From Mytilus trossulus (lineage: Eukaryota > Mollusca > Bivalvia > Mytilida > Mytilidae): a stretch of 64,000 nt of DNA. The stretch is from contig NC_086374.1 in assembly GCF_036588685.1 (NCBI RefSeq), positions 92,641,059-92,705,058 on the forward strand, given 5' to 3'. Both the position numbers and the translations under genes were made by a program. Positions 1 to 13,090 of the stretch are shown here, in pieces. The number at the start of each line of letters is the position of its first letter. The stretch's first letter is position 1. The notes under the pieces were generated by a model. It saw only the letters and a program-made list of their open reading frames with translations. It ran no database searches and had not been told where the DNA came from.

Positions 1-3000
1 TTGAAGATGTTGATGAGCATGTAGGATTTAATGTGGAAGTTAAATATCCGATGCTTAGGATGGTCAGTTTTACATAATTATAAGCCTAGTATCTTACGTT
101 ACTCTAAGAGTATAAACAACCACTGTGTATATGATAATGCTGGTGAACGTTTAATACCAAGCATTGTTAGTAGTCGTCATGTTCAAGTTGAGATGAGAGA
201 TAATTGATTTGGTTATCATCTGTTTAGTCCTGAATTACATGACCAAAATATTTGCCACTGGGCAAAATCAATCTAGTAATCATTATCTATAAGTTTACTG
301 TTAATGAGTTATAAATTAAATTATTCAAACCACTATGGTGTTCCTCCCATAGTCATATAATTGCCTTAGCCGTATATGACATTAGTTTTCGGATTTTCAG
401 TTATAACTATCTTCAACTTTATATTGAATGTGGCCTTCCTATCGTGTTCGAGGTCCACTGGTGAGATTTGATTGTATGTAACTCCTATATGACATACAAG
501 ATTTTTTCCCTGGTATATTTGATGAGTATTTACACTAGTTATATGCAATTCATTTTGCAAAAGAGAAAATATTAAAATCGGGGTCAATTTGAAACCACTT
601 ATGAAACTTGAGCACTTGTTTTTCGACAATTAAACATGTTCTGAATATTTGACAATGTGATATATGGAGATGGGATTTAAATGCCAAGGAGACCAGTATC
701 TACTAAAGACTTTTGAATATCAGATTTAAACAATTACAGTTCGCTGAACATCATTAAATAATGAAAAAAAACATATTCTTAATGCTTTGAATGTAAGGAA
801 ATTGGAATACAAATATTAGTTTTATGTGGTATGAAATAAAATTAACACTTACGAATTCCGATTTTCCGAATTTCTTATTATTGATTAACCTTCAGCAGAA
901 ATAATGAGCCTAAACATCTAAATGCCAGGAATGAACATATCTGTAAAACCATTTGAGCTTTATCATCTTTGTGGCAAAAATGAACCTAAATGAAATATCA
1001 AAATTTCTTTTTTCCTGAAGGAATTAAAACATTACTTTCCTAATAGTTTCTTAAATATTTTTTGTTTTTTTTTTATGTATCAGTGCCCAAATATAAGCGG
1101 TTACTCATGACAAAAAATGATGACCCATAACACTAACCCTTAACATATTATAATGCAAACATTTTTTTAAGCGTTAGAGCTAAAAAGTAATCCAGCGTCC
1201 GTATTGGTTGAAGATATTATTTTCATAAAATTAAGATATTCATAAATAAAGGCAACAGTAGTACTGTAAACCAACTAATTTTCGCGACCGATTTATTTTC
1301 GCGAGTAGAAAAAAAACGCGAATATAAATAGTCGAGAACATGTCAAATTTAGATATTTCCATACTAAACTACTTACAGTAGATAGAAAATCGCGAAATTA
1401 AATAGCCGCGAAATAGACTAGAAAGGGTAAAACGCGAAATAAAGTATCCGCGAAAATAAGTTGGTTTACAGTATACCGCTGTTCCAAAGTCATAAATCGA
1501 TTGAGAGGAAACAAATTCGGGTTACAAACTAAAACCAATGGAAACACAGCAACTATGAGAGGAAAAAACGAAATAACTGACCATATATAAAGTGCAATAT
1601 AAAACAAACAACAATGCAACATACATTAGAAATGAACTATTAGTGCTATAACAACTGCCAAATTCCAGACATGGTATAGGATTTCTTTTAATCACATTGA
1701 AATGATGATTTTTGTAAATGATGAAAGATGTGCTTTGTATTTATTTCGTTTCACATACTCAACTAAGGTTTCAATATATATTTTCTAGTACAGTGAACCG
1801 TAGATGTTTCATTTTGTTGTGTTACAAGAAATCATGATGGGCGTAATCAAGTGCAGCATTTATTTCTAAATTTCATTTTCAAGATGTTATTTATTTCGTT
1901 TCACATACTTTTCTGTTTTTATACTGCAACTAGTTGTGTTTATTTCCTTGATATAGTAACATAGCTATATTTTGTATAATGTCAATTTCATCATGGAACA
2001 TTTTCTTCACAATCAGGAGTCCATTAGGGGATGAACACAAGTTTGAATAAAGGCAACAGTAGTATACCGATGTTCAAAACTCCACGGACAAAAAACAAAA
2101 TCCGTGTAACAAACTAGAACTCAGAGAAACGCATTAAATATAAGAGTAGAACAACGACACAACTTACATAAAAATGACATTTGTGTTACGATTTAAAAAG
2201 CTATCAGTGTATTAATTTAAGTTGCAGTATAAAAACAATATTAAGTCAATGTCATAAAAATATAAACTTTTTTTGTACTCGGCGCAAAACTTGGGAAGGG
2301 CTCGGTAGAACCTCACCCTTCCCCAGTTTATCAGCCTTATACAAAAAAAATATATTTTCCTGGCATTGACCCAATATTGTATATTTCCCTTAATGAAATA
2401 AGAATTTCCAAATTAAATTTATGTCAAAAACGAGATGTGATATTTTGATGTATTTTTAGCTTGTGATGGAAACGATCTTTTTAAAGAGTATGTGACAAAA
2501 ATGTATCTATTGAAAATAAACGTGACACTATAGACAATACACATTTTGTAGACTTTTTTTCTTTTCTTTTTTTCACAGAATGGATTTATTGAAGAGTCTA
2601 GTTATTTTGACAGAAACAAATTTGTTGATATAATTTTAAAATCAGTATTTGAAAACGCAAAACATCGACGAATAGTTTTCTCAAGTTTTGATCCTGATAT
2701 ATGCACATTGTAAGTATGTATTAATTTGTGAAAAAATCTGAATATTTCCAATCATTACATTCGAAACCTGTACATTAAAAAAAAACGAGTTGGGAAAAGT
2801 TAAAAAAAAACTAAGTACTGAATAAGTACAGAGAAGAAAATAATATCCTATAATAATTTTTTTTTATGTAAGGCATCTGACTGACAGTGTGTTGTCTATC
2901 AGCTCATAGACGTAATGTTGTCATGTGACCGTGACGTCAGCAACGTTTTACACGATCTTTTCCAGCTAAAATAGAATTTGAAATTATTTTATGCTGAATA

Positions 3001-5974
3001 ACTGTAATATTTTTTCTGTCTATTCGAAATAACATAAATAAACTGGTGAAAGCTTTAAAATAACCCGCTACAAAGTTATTCAGTGTGCACATATGTTCAT
3101 TTCGTTCATTTTAATTTTTTAATTTTTTGCTTTGTTGTTTGTTTGTCTATTTTAGTCTTAAGATTTAAATCTTTTTTTTAATTACCTATCCAAAAGATAC
3201 ACTATTAATTTTCGCTTATTAATAAATTAATCATTTTAGTAACTGTGAGTACTCGCAGATCTGTACTTTGTGTCTATAGTGTTTCTGTTTGTTATAGTTG
3301 TGTTTTGTGCTGTGTATTGATCTTATGCGTTAATCCCCATTTAACTGATATTTCTAGTTTTTTTATTGTGCTGTTGCCCAATCGTCTCAGGTTAAGAGGC
3401 GGATGTGGGAAACCACACACATGTTTAAGCCCTCCGCATTATCTGTTTGCCTTTCTTGTGTCAGGAGCGTAATTCAGTGGTTTGTCTTGTTGCTGTTTAT
3501 CACATTTATTTTAGGTCATTGTTTTGTGAATAAATAAGGCCGCTAGTTTTCCCATTGAATTTATTTTGGAGCTTCTTATATCTTTCATATGTGGTATTAA
3601 GATTACTCATCATTGAAAGCTGTCTCATTGGCAAATGTACCTCATGCACTTGAATTAACATGGGATATATATGTATTTATTAGAATTAAAATAGTAATGA
3701 TAGCACCATGTCAGTTAACCCAGAATAGGTCATAACTATTTAAGAAATGTAATTCTTTATGTCTTTCCCTTTAGACTGCGATTAAAACAGAATAAATATC
3801 CTGTTTTATTGCTTACCGTTGGACGCATACGGCATGATGAAGAGAGGGCAGATCCTAGATGTGTATATGTTCCGATTGGCGTCAAATTTGTCAATTTTGC
3901 AAATATATTGGTAAATATTAAATATACTTGTCTGTCTGAATCACATATCTTTTATTCAACGAAGTATTAATTTCTTGCTTTTAAAGAAAGTATCATGTAA
4001 TTAATTTGCAGCATTATTGTTTGTATGAATTATAAGATTTGTCAATTTAATAACAGTTTTGAATAACACTATCAGGTTAAAATACAGATGACTTTTGTTT
4101 TCAAATCCTGTTAAAATTTTGCTTAACATATATTTCTTTTTATGGTGTTCTATTTAAAGGGGATAAATGTAAATTCAAAAACAATACTTGAAAACCATGA
4201 ACTTATCAAAGAAGTTAAAAAATCAGGACAAGTGCTGTTCTGTTGGGGAGAGGAAACCAATGATTCAAATGTGATCAACAAGTTACGAGAATTAGGTGTA
4301 GATGGCATTATATATGATAGGTAAGTAAACAATTCATATCAACAATATATAATACTTTATATGAGAGTATTGTCTTTCACTATACGTATTCGATCCTTTA
4401 AATCCTTTATTGCGTGGTTTATTTAAAATCATCTTTTCGCATGATTGTTCAATTACATTGCATTTCATAAATATAAGGTAAGTTTTGCTATTAACTGGTG
4501 CACTTGTTCCCTAATTGTTATGTTAATTTCACTATTAACTGGCTCTTTTGTTTCCCTTAATGTGTCAAAATTCAATGAAGTAAAGATTTTATAAATTTCA
4601 TGAGTCATTTATTTGCCATGGCCATGCAGGAGCTATCATATAAGATAACAAAAATACCGAACACCAGGAAATTTCATAGAGGAAAGTTCCTAAACACATT
4701 GCAAAATCGAAAGCTCAAACATACCAAACGAATGGAAACAAATGCCATACTGCTGAAAATTAGTATTTCTTCGTAACGCTCTTTTTAACATACGGATTGT
4801 GCTGATTATCTTGATGTGAAGTCGACCAATACCATTTTCCTGTTATTGGTAAATATACAACTACAAACAGAATTTCGTAGAAATACTCGCGCATGATTTA
4901 TTTCCTGAAGGTTATGTTGGATTTATGACATAAACATAGCTAATGAAAATATTAAATGAACTGTTATTGATCTTATTTTGTATTCAATTATGATGTAAAA
5001 TACTTAAATTTTAGATGGATGGTACATGAGGATGTTACAGATTTGTGGATTGTAAATGACGCTAACAACATCATTGGGTAACTTTCAGCATTAGACTTTA
5101 TTTAACTTGAATTGATTACAAATATTATATGAAATGATACATTGCACTTTATATATGATAAATGCATTTACTTTGGAAATTAATTAATTGTATTAACGAT
5201 GAAGGATGTAAAAGAGGGGCGAAAGATACCAGAGGAACATTCAAACTCATAGATCGAAAATGAACGCCATGGCTCAAAATGAAAAAGACAGACAGACAAA
5301 CAATAGTACACAAGACACAACCAAGAAAACTAAAGACTAAGCAATACAAACCCCACCAAAAGTAGGAGTGATCTCAGGTGCTCTGGAGTGTTAGTCGATC
5401 CTGCTCCACACGTGGTACCCGTCATGTTGCTTATGTTATTACAAACCCGGTAAATAATATAATTCTGTAAGTCACATTCATGAAAAGGGAGGGGTATTGT
5501 AGTTACGACATTAGGAACATATACGCTATCATCTGCGAAACTGGCTATATCGCTTCACAGAGTATAACAAAAACTATATATTATGAGTTATTTAATAATA
5601 ATTTGAGATAAAAAAGAAAAGTTGATGTGAAAACACAAGTCCTTAATCCATGACTACGTTAATGAAAATAGTTCGGTGTTAATAATGTCTGAAAACAATT
5701 TATGTACCGACACTGACAGCCGCAGTAGTCACAACATTAAAAGTAAAGAAAGGGAAAATCATCATCACCGGAACTTGTGATTGCAAGATATAACACATTT
5801 TTGTATAGCCTATATCAATGAGATTATTCACATTTATGTGTCAGGCATTGTTCTTAAAAAAGTGTGTGTCCCGTTATTTTTTCCAGAATTGATCAATTGA
5901 AAAGCACGAAAGAGAATGTATTCAAGATGGAAAAGAGATTGAAAGAAAAACCTGTAGATAAAGACAGCACGTGA
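1..5974 (+). CDS. GPCPD1: Glycerophosphocholine phosphodiesterase GPCPD1-like, C-terminal exons (5' end outside window)
   Basis: Six exons join in phase: 1-62, 2579-2709, 3775-3910, 4160-4320, 5015-5077 and 5887-5974 (TGA stop), giving 212 residues. Each internal junction has GT/AG, for example GTAAGT after 2709 and after 4320. The protein matches the C-terminal half of the glycerophosphodiester phosphodiesterase (GDPD) TIM barrel of GPCPD1/GDE5. Landmarks are GFNVEVKYP near the window start, RRIVFSSFDPDIC in exon 2, KQNKYPVLLLT in exon 3, and VLFCWGEETND followed by LGVDGIIYDR in exon 4. The family hydrolyses glycerophosphocholine to choline and glycerol-3-phosphate in the cytosol. The N-terminal starch-binding (CBM20) domain and the catalytic His/Glu residues would lie upstream of this window. 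The short lysine-rich tail in exon 6 is poorly conserved. Family assignment is by recognition, not by search, but the match extends across every exon. Confidence 0.92.
1263..1472. mobile_element. 210-bp TIR element (MITE-like), copy 1
   Basis: The element begins ACTGTAAACCAACTAATTTT and ends with the reverse complement (AAAATAAGTTGGTTTACAGT), and it is full of TTCGCG/CGCGAA motifs on both sides of its centre. A second copy of the same 210-bp length lies at 42086-42295. It has no coding capacity and sits in a GPCPD1 intron. It looks like a non-autonomous DNA transposon. Confidence 0.7.
1478..1625. repeat. Interspersed repeat family (three copies in window)
   Basis: A segment with a conserved core (ACAAACTAAAACCAATGGAA) recurs in diverged form at about 2045-2165 and 59330-59500. 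Each copy starts near an AGTAGTATACC-like stretch and ends in ACAACG/ACTGCGACA-like sequence. No protein is encoded; the short ORFs across it are accidental. Confidence 0.5.
2870..3090. repeat. Interspersed palindromic repeat, partner of 44340-44640
   Basis: The segment shares GTCATGTGACCGTGACGTCA, TCGAAATAACATAA and TTATTCAGTGTGCAC with the stretch near 44340-44640. Within each copy the flanks fold back around the CCCGCTAC core. It lies in a GPCPD1 intron and has no coding capacity. Confidence 0.6.
3410..3655 (-). repeat. SINE-like bivalve interspersed repeat, diverged copy
   Basis: The copy carries the landmarks of the commonest repeat family here: a GTCAGGAGC..AATTCAG segment, AATAAGGCCGCTAGTTTTCCC and GTCTCATTGGCAAAT at the far end. 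Fuller copies lie at 25905-26292 (-) and 36335-36700 (+). Confidence 0.55.
5185..5500. repeat. Interspersed repeat, copy 1 (partner 38840-39130)
   Basis: Shared landmarks with the second copy are GAGGGGCGAAAGATACCAGA, CGCCATGGCT, AATAGTACACA and GGAGTGATCTCAGGTGCTC. Both copies are in the same orientation, one in a GPCPD1 intron and one in an STKLD1 intron. I see no coding function. Confidence 0.65.
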
Positions 5975-6815
5975 TACACAATAACGTAGGATGTTCAATA
6001 CTAGTGGTCTTAATAAGACATAAAGCCATCATATAATAAGTTCATGCTTATATGTTGTAAAAGAAAACAACATTCCAATACTTTGCTTATCGGACAATAT
6101 ATTCGACTATCTTTTTCCCTGAAGTAAGGGCAATGGTAGTTCTTGACTTGTTTGATGTTTAGTTATAGTTATTGTGTTAAGCTTTCAAGATCTAATATTT
6201 TGCATTGATAGATAATTAAGATGCGATGATTTAGTTTTTTTAAATGCTAGAAACATGTGACATACAGCTTACTGTGTTCCTTAATTGTTAAAGGTTTAAA
6301 AACGAAAACATATAATCAATGGCAATGAATTTCGTCACTTTGATTTACTTCAGTTATAAGTGTAGAAAGTATGGCTTACTCTCTTTATATATTATATTTT
6401 AAATTGATTTACTTGCCTATATCAACATAAATACATAATTTCTATGTAGCAAAGTAACAAAATTCACCGCATATATGTCCAAATGGCTGTATTCAGAATC
6501 TCGTGTTCTATTATTTATGGTTTATGTTGAGTTGTTATGTTTTGTTTTGATTTTAACAAAAGTGTATTTTTTACGTTGCAGTCTCATTATGTTATGTAAT
6601 TATACTTCTTTCTTTCAATAGTGTTTGTATATAATATATTATATGATGCAACATATTGCAACTGTGTACCTAACATTATTTTTACACAATCACAATGGCA
6701 TAATTATTCTTTTTATCATGTGATACAGTATAGTTTTATGTTTATGAAAAATTCATTATTGAATAGCAGTGTCATCAGTGTATATTTTTATATAGTATCG
6801 AAATGCTAGACAAAT

Positions 6816-6821
6816 AATAAA
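6816..6821 (+). other. Possible poly(A) signal of GPCPD1
   Basis: An AATAAA hexamer lies about 840 bases after the GPCPD1 stop codon, in AT-rich sequence consistent with a 3' UTR. In DNA this AT-rich the hexamer is common by chance, so the 3' end is only a suggestion. Confidence 0.3.
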
Positions 6822-8076
6822 AGTTTCATTTAAAAATTATTCATTAGGAGTGCCATAGTCTAAAATTCATTCAATTTTGATGTGTTTGTGTTCCAAAAAT
6901 AGTTTTTTTTTGTTGGATAAAAAGCTCCTGCGAATTTGTCACGTTTTAATTTGTTTATTTGTTTCTAAATGCCGAAAATTGAAAGAACTCAAAAATTAGT
7001 AGTTTGTTGTAAAACTGGTACACACCGTCTTGTATTTGAAAATTCCAGAATATTATTTTGAATAATTGAACTCTGATTACATTGCAGTTTTTGCAAAGTA
7101 TTACATATTTGCATGATGTACATTTCCTATGCATTAAGATCTAGCACTCTATCAGATAAATACTCAGAATATTTTTAATATATGTTTAGTGACATGTTCA
7201 AAAATTGTCCATGTTTTTTTTATATTAGATATGAAGGCATCAATAAAAATGGCGAATCTCGTTTTAATTTTTTTTTATATATTAGTCAATCAAATGTGTT
7301 TTTCTTTGTGATAAAGCAACAAACGAATATTTGAGGTAAATGTGAACATGTGTTTTAGTTTTTGAATTCCTATATCGAATTAAATTAAACACTCTACATA
7401 GTTTTTCGTTAAAATTGTTTTTTTATCAAGCAAAATGTATTCTATTCCATAAGTAATAGCCCTGTTACAAAAAGAACACGTAACATAACCGTCAACCATC
7501 CTTCTGTTTTATTCTGTTTTAATATTCATCTCTTTTTTTAATTTCATTTTTATGTGTAATGGGCACAAAAGTCATTGCTTAGTCCGTACATGGGTTCAAA
7601 TCATTTTTTTTTCCAAATGAAGTCTTGAGGATCATGTTCGTAATTTAAACTGAAGGAACAAAGGAAGTATAAGAAGCATTGTTTTTTCTGACCTAGTATG
7701 ATTGATTTTACAAAACATAGATTTGGGGCTGAAATATCTTATTTTCTATATAGATGAAAGATTAAGGGAAGCGAAAGTAGTTAATTGAAGTTATGATCAT
7801 TTTAATATCTGCTAGACATAGGTTGTTGATCTCAACATATGAGATGATGTTTGATGTTTCTGAAGTGTACACATGATGGATTTTATGAAACTTTACAATA
7901 GTGATACAAGATTGATTTATCCAACTCAGTCTTTGTGTATGTTGAAACATGAAATTTTATCAATATTTATTTTATTTACAATATGAGTATCATGTCGAAA
8001 TGTCTTTTTATAAACAGACTTAATTAAATTACTGTATTTATTTATATTACTTTTGTTTTTCTTCCACCTCCTAAAA
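6822..8076. other. Intergenic interval without recognisable feature
   Basis: The stretch between the presumed GPCPD1 3' end and the lectin stop codon is AT-rich, with T-runs and no ORF beyond background. I see no exon-like sequence, RNA gene or repeat shared with the rest of the window. Confidence 0.6.
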
Positions 8077-11000
8077 TCATATTTGTAATGGAGGGACTAA
8101 TTCACATATATATCCATATAGATTGGTCCCTCTTACATCGTACATTTTTGCATAGTCTGCAGTCCAGAGAATAACATTATTTTCATTTGCAGATACTGAG
8201 GCTGGTTCGCCTGATCCCCATATAAAGTACGTCATTACGTAACCATCATCTAACTTCCACACTCCAGTTCCATCTTTCGTCCCTTGAATGTAATAGTAGC
8301 TGTTACCGGTCGTACCTACAAATTACCAATTTGATATGTAAAGCAACAGTTCTTTCATTTTTTGCTAAATCTGCTATTGTTTACAATGTCATATAAGTAG
8401 ATTGATATTGTCGTGTTAACGACTAACATTATATGAATTCTAAATATATAATAAAGGAACTTGTATGCATTTCATTTATGTATTACATAATGAAGGAAAG
8501 ATGTCATAAACAGAACACCATTGTATTAAAGTATAATGCAGAAGAACTACGCCACATCTAAATCTTGCTTCGACTCAACAAACTTTGTTCGCTTCATAAA
8601 CGTCATTACAGTATAAAGCTACGTGTGAGTTACATATATAAAAAAAGAAGATGTGGTATGATTGCCGATGAGACAACTCTCCACAAGATACCAAATGACA
8701 CAGAAATTAACATCTATAGGTCAACGCATGGCCTTCAACAATGTACAAAGTCCATACCGCATAGTCGGCTATAAAGGGTCCCGAAATAACTATGTAAATA
8801 CAAGCTCTTTTTCACTGGTATTTTCAGCTTGATCTTTAACAGTGCTGATGCACCACTGTTCTATTTTCGGAGAGGGTTTGCTCCCTACAAACATGTAATC
8901 CAACTATATTATGGATATTACTGTCCAAAATCAGAAGCCAGTATATCATACTTGTTTTTCGTTCTTTGTTTTGTACATAAATCAGGATCCAGGATTTCTC
9001 GTTTGAATTGTTTTACATTTGGTCATTTTTGCATTCGTGATGGAGCTTAATTTCTGGTAATAATTGGGTTTATTCCGAGATCGGATATCCTTTTTGTCAC
9101 CATTGTAAATATTGAAAGAACAAAAACTACACGCAAATAATATGTATCATCTTAACATATTGCCAAGTTTAAGATAAAAATAAAAATGAAATGTTATAAA
9201 ATATATCAAACACTTACATTTTATCTAGTTAAAATATACTTACCAATAATCGTGCTGACAAACTGCCATTTGTAGAAGTTTGTTATACTAACTAGCTCTT
9301 TTCCTTCCTGTTGACACTTTGTTGTCGCAACAGAAAGCTTTACTGGGTTACTGTTGTATGCTTTAATACAAGAATCCGTAAACAAATGATAAGTGTATCC
9401 AGTTCCTATCGGACAATTAACTACAATAAAAATTTAACGCAAACGTTTTTATTTGTCATCATTTAATGTTATTAAGTTTCATTCATACTTGCATCCGATC
9501 GCATTGCATGTGTAGGTAAAGGTTATATCTTTGGTTAGCTTGCTAGCTGAACCGTGAAGTCAATATTAGGTCGGATAAACTACCCTCCCTTAAGAGTAGA
9601 CTAGTCCGACAGATAGCTAATCTATCTGTCTGTAGGACTAGACTACTTTGAAAAGTAGTCGACCTTACTTTATAATGATTCACAGTTCAGCTAGCTATTA
9701 AGGGCATATGATACAGTTTTGATCCCATATTGAAAATTTGCATTTAAGCTATTTTTGCCTGATTACATCAAATATGTATTAAAAAATAGACCTTCATGCG
9801 CTACTTTCTGAGTAAAATGAGGTCGAAATTTTATATTTTTGCACAAAATTCGGATTTGTTGATGTATTTTCTTTTCGACAGAAATACGTTAACTTTTTTG
9901 TTATAAAAAATAAACACAAGCTGTTTTTGTTAATTATTTGTAACTTCTGTTTTATATAAATGTTCTTTAAATTTGTGCATTTAATTTTTTGAAATAACTC
10001 ATATAAATCAAATGTTGATGAATGCAGAAAAAACATCATTTTTTGCTGTATATTTATCAATGAAAATTAGGACACATAATCTTCTTACTTATTCAAACCA
10101 AATGTCATTTTAAAAAAGAGGGGTCCATGAACTCGTTTTCAAGTTAAATAAGTTCGAATGATAAAAATCTGTTCCCGATATTAAAGTCATAGTTTGACGT
10201 CGCGATTATGACCAGTGTTTGTTGGATGATTATGTATTGCTTATTTAGTTTTGGAATATATTAGTGTTTTCGTGATATAAATGGTATATTTGATACGAGA
10301 TCATTATGCATTATGCAGTTCCAAAAAAAATGAAAAATGTTTAATGAAAGCAGATCAATACCTTCAACATATGATGGTACACGAGGTGTTTCAGATGTTA
10401 CACGAGTTGTTTCAGATGGTACAGGGGTTGTTTCAGATGGACTTGTCGTATCAATAAGATCAATACCTACAAAAGAAAAGGATAGTGAGAGGAACAAAAT
10501 AATCTTAGCTGTGATAATCTGTGATAAAAATGCTCTGACTAGAACTTGAGTTGACCTTGTAGACGAATTTGACAATTCTATGTATGTCCCTTTTAGGTCG
10601 AATAATTCCTTCAAATATTCAACTATTAAAAAATCCTTGAACATTTCAACTTTATGCATCCTTGGTTTTTAATTTTTGGTTTTGAACTTCCCATGCTAAT
10701 AAAATTGAGGTAAATTTGGAAATGAGCGTTGCACGTTTCAAAATTATAAAGCGCTTTTTATATGCTTTCTAGAAAAATACCAACATTAGATTAGATTTTC
10801 TTATTTCAATTCTTTTTAGGTGGTGATGTTGAACAGACAACATGTATAGAGACGGAATGTACACAATGTATTTCTTTCGTCATTGTCGGAAATTACATTT
10901 TGATCACAGTTCACCAGCAGTGCATGATTTCGATTTAATTGATCCGGTGTACCTTTAAAACACGTTTAATGATTATTTTCTTATAATGTACATTTTTCCG

Positions 11001-11667
11001 CACCAGTTTGTAACACTGATTAGTATTTCAATCTAGGAGCGGACATTATTTTCATATTTACTATTTTTAATTCTGGCGGAGATGTATCCATATTATTTGG
11101 AAGTAAACTCATCTTGTTGCTTATACTTTATAAGTAATTGTATTCAATTGAATATATCGTGTAACAGACAATTGAAACTCATAGATTAATCATCGAATGC
11201 AATGAAACAGTAAAATATAATGCTTTGCATCAAGTTTCCCCTTGGAATATGTACTAAATGGCCTATCTCTATTATTCATTATATCTGTAGTTTTGATACA
11301 ATTGAGGTTTATAAAATTCGGACAAAAATGGCTACAGAAGGGTACATAAACCTTAATACTACTACTAATAAAACACTGATAGCATATTTACCTGGATACT
11401 TTGTGTAAAACCTCCATCCTATTTCGTCCACACAATCGGTTACCTTGTATGTCGGAGCGCTATGTAATTGGCATCGCCTGCTTTCTTTATCATAAAATAA
11501 AGATTTACAGTTACTTGTATCCAAACATAGTCGAGTACACCGAACAAGAGAAGCCATGTTGTCATTAAGCAATGCAGATTGATTAAATAATTTATCTGAT
11601 AAATTTCTATCATTTGACATCAACAGTTCCTCAATTGCTTCATGACAGAAAATATGATTTGAAAATC
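8077..11667 (-). CDS. C-type lectin with N-terminal PAN/apple-like domain (first exon not found)
   Basis: Four exons read leftwards: 11667-11392, 10466-10362, 9420-9244 and 8315-8077 (TGA at 8079-8077), totalling about 265 residues. All have GT/AG borders and all introns are phase 1. Exon A is Cys-rich (VRCTRLCLDTSNCKSLFYD, RRCQL, WRFYTKYP), like PAN/apple-type domains found before mollusc lectin domains. Exon B is a 35-residue Thr/Ser/Pro linker with three ETTRVPS-like repeats. Exons C and D form a C-type lectin domain: NCPIGTGYTYHLF and DSC, then an alpha-1 region KCQQEGKELVSI, then WGSGEP and GYICEL. The WND motif is replaced by WTA and the EPN/QPD site reads EPA, so canonical calcium-dependent sugar binding is doubtful. 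The two loop cysteines are also missing. A signal-peptide exon is expected at higher coordinates but I could not place it. The protein is probably secreted and recognition-type. Confidence 0.85.
8640..8790 (+). repeat. SINE-like bivalve interspersed repeat, truncated copy
   Basis: The copy begins AAGAAGATGTGGTATGATTG, followed by GCCGATGAGACAACTCTCCA and later CCATACCGCATAGTCGGCTA. This is the head of the family seen at 36335-36700. It lies in the intron before the last lectin exon. Confidence 0.65.
9535..9701. repeat. 167-bp nested inverted repeat (foldback element)
   Basis: The outer arms pair TTGCTAGCTGAACCGTGAA with TTCACAGTTCAGCTAGCTA. The inner arms pair GAGTAGACTAGTCC with GGACTAGACTAC. 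The centre is AGCTAATCT. The whole stretch could fold into one long imperfect hairpin. It sits in the lectin intron between the linker exon and the first lectin-domain exon and has no coding capacity; it is MITE-like. Confidence 0.7.
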
Positions 11668-12964
11668 CTGCAAAGGTAATTACAATTTTTAAATAGTGTG
11701 ACATGGTTAACAATCTTTAACACCAAACTTAAACAGCTAGTTATCTTCTTCAAATGAATTGTAAAATTGAGAATGGAAATGGGGAATGTGTCAAATGTAT
11801 TTTTATATAATTTGGTATTCATATTTGAAACAAACATAATGATATTCGTCTGATATGTACTGTTATAAAAGATGTCAACTCCCGTCTGGCTAGTTTAATA
11901 ATAACAGAAGTGTATAGGGCACAGCAGGAAATGGCAAAACAAAAGGAATTATTGCTGATAACCTTTTGACCAGAAAAAGAATAATGCTTAAACTGCTGGA
12001 TGTAAAATATCACATCTTTCGTTGAAATATGACAAATCACAAGTTTTCTTTTTAAAACCAAAGACATCGACCTTGATTGAAATCAATACTCGTTATACTA
12101 TACTCAATACGAACTGTAGCAAATTTTGTTACAAGATGAATACATTTTGATTAATTCGTTCTGGATACTTTTCGAAGTTGTTTTTATTTTCATCACCTCA
12201 GATATATTTTTTTGATCTGAGAGCAGGTTTTCGGATATTCGTGAAATATTCTCTGGCTGTATTTAGAATTAATTAATCTATATCTGAACATCAAATCTTT
12301 TTAAACAATGTGGATTTAAAAAATTCTAGAGATGTACTATCAATTAACTGAATATTTGTAAAAATAAATATATATGAATGTATGAAATGGCACTCTTGTT
12401 CGTCAAACGTTTCCTTTCGAGAATACTGTATCTTTAAATTTCTATTTCTCCTGATTTTCGGATCATAATTTTGCTAATTACTAACTAACAATTCTAACAG
12501 GTAAATAGTTCACGGCCGAAATATGCACATAATTAGGATAGCTTTATGAGTGTGCTTATAAAAATGAAGATGGGTTATGTTCTTTCATTTATTCATTGGA
12601 ACACCAGTGATTGGCTCTCCCAATTTGGGTATACTAAGGCCAAAAATACATTTTACATATTCTGTCTATATGTTTGTTCTTTTTGGAAGGAAAATACATA
12701 TGGAAAAAGCCTTGACAGAACATTAATTTACTTGTCAAGCTTATGATAACAAGCATATTCATTTTGTTCAAATGGCTTTTTAAACAGATCTTACCAGATG
12801 AGTTTCATGCTAAAATTAATTAAAAATATCTACAAGGGGTAGAAACTAGGAGCGATTATACAAATTTGTCAATTTCCCATTCTGTTTTTGCATCATATTC
12901 ATATGCAAATAAAGATAAATTGAAAGGAGTTTTTATAATATGTTTGCGCTACATGACTTTGTTT
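11668..12964. other. Upstream of lectin PAN exon; first exon not identified
   Basis: A signal-peptide exon ending in phase 1 on the minus strand should lie here or further right. I scanned for an ATG plus hydrophobic run followed by a GT donor in the right phase and found no convincing candidate. The sequence is otherwise AT-rich with nothing recognisable. Confidence 0.5.
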
Positions 12965-13090
12965 TATATATGTTAGCGGCAATAAGAGAAATTAGGCATT
13001 AAGCTTAAATCCTAGGCAATAAGCTAACGCCTATGCATTAAGTTATTGCCTGAAATTTTCAGGCATTAAGCTTATTTCCTGAAATCTAAT
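12965..13090 (+). repeat. AAGCTT-palindrome repeat, left copy
   Basis: Starts TGTTAGCGGCAATAAG and continues with AGGCATTAAGCTT, AATCCTAGGCAATAAG and TAACGCCT. The same order appears in reverse complement at about 25380-25558. The units are small palindromes built around AAGCTT, and no protein is encoded. Confidence 0.7.

Noticed and set aside
10337..10549. 70-codon plus-strand ORF
   Set aside because: Antisense of the lectin linker exon, whose repeats keep several frames open.
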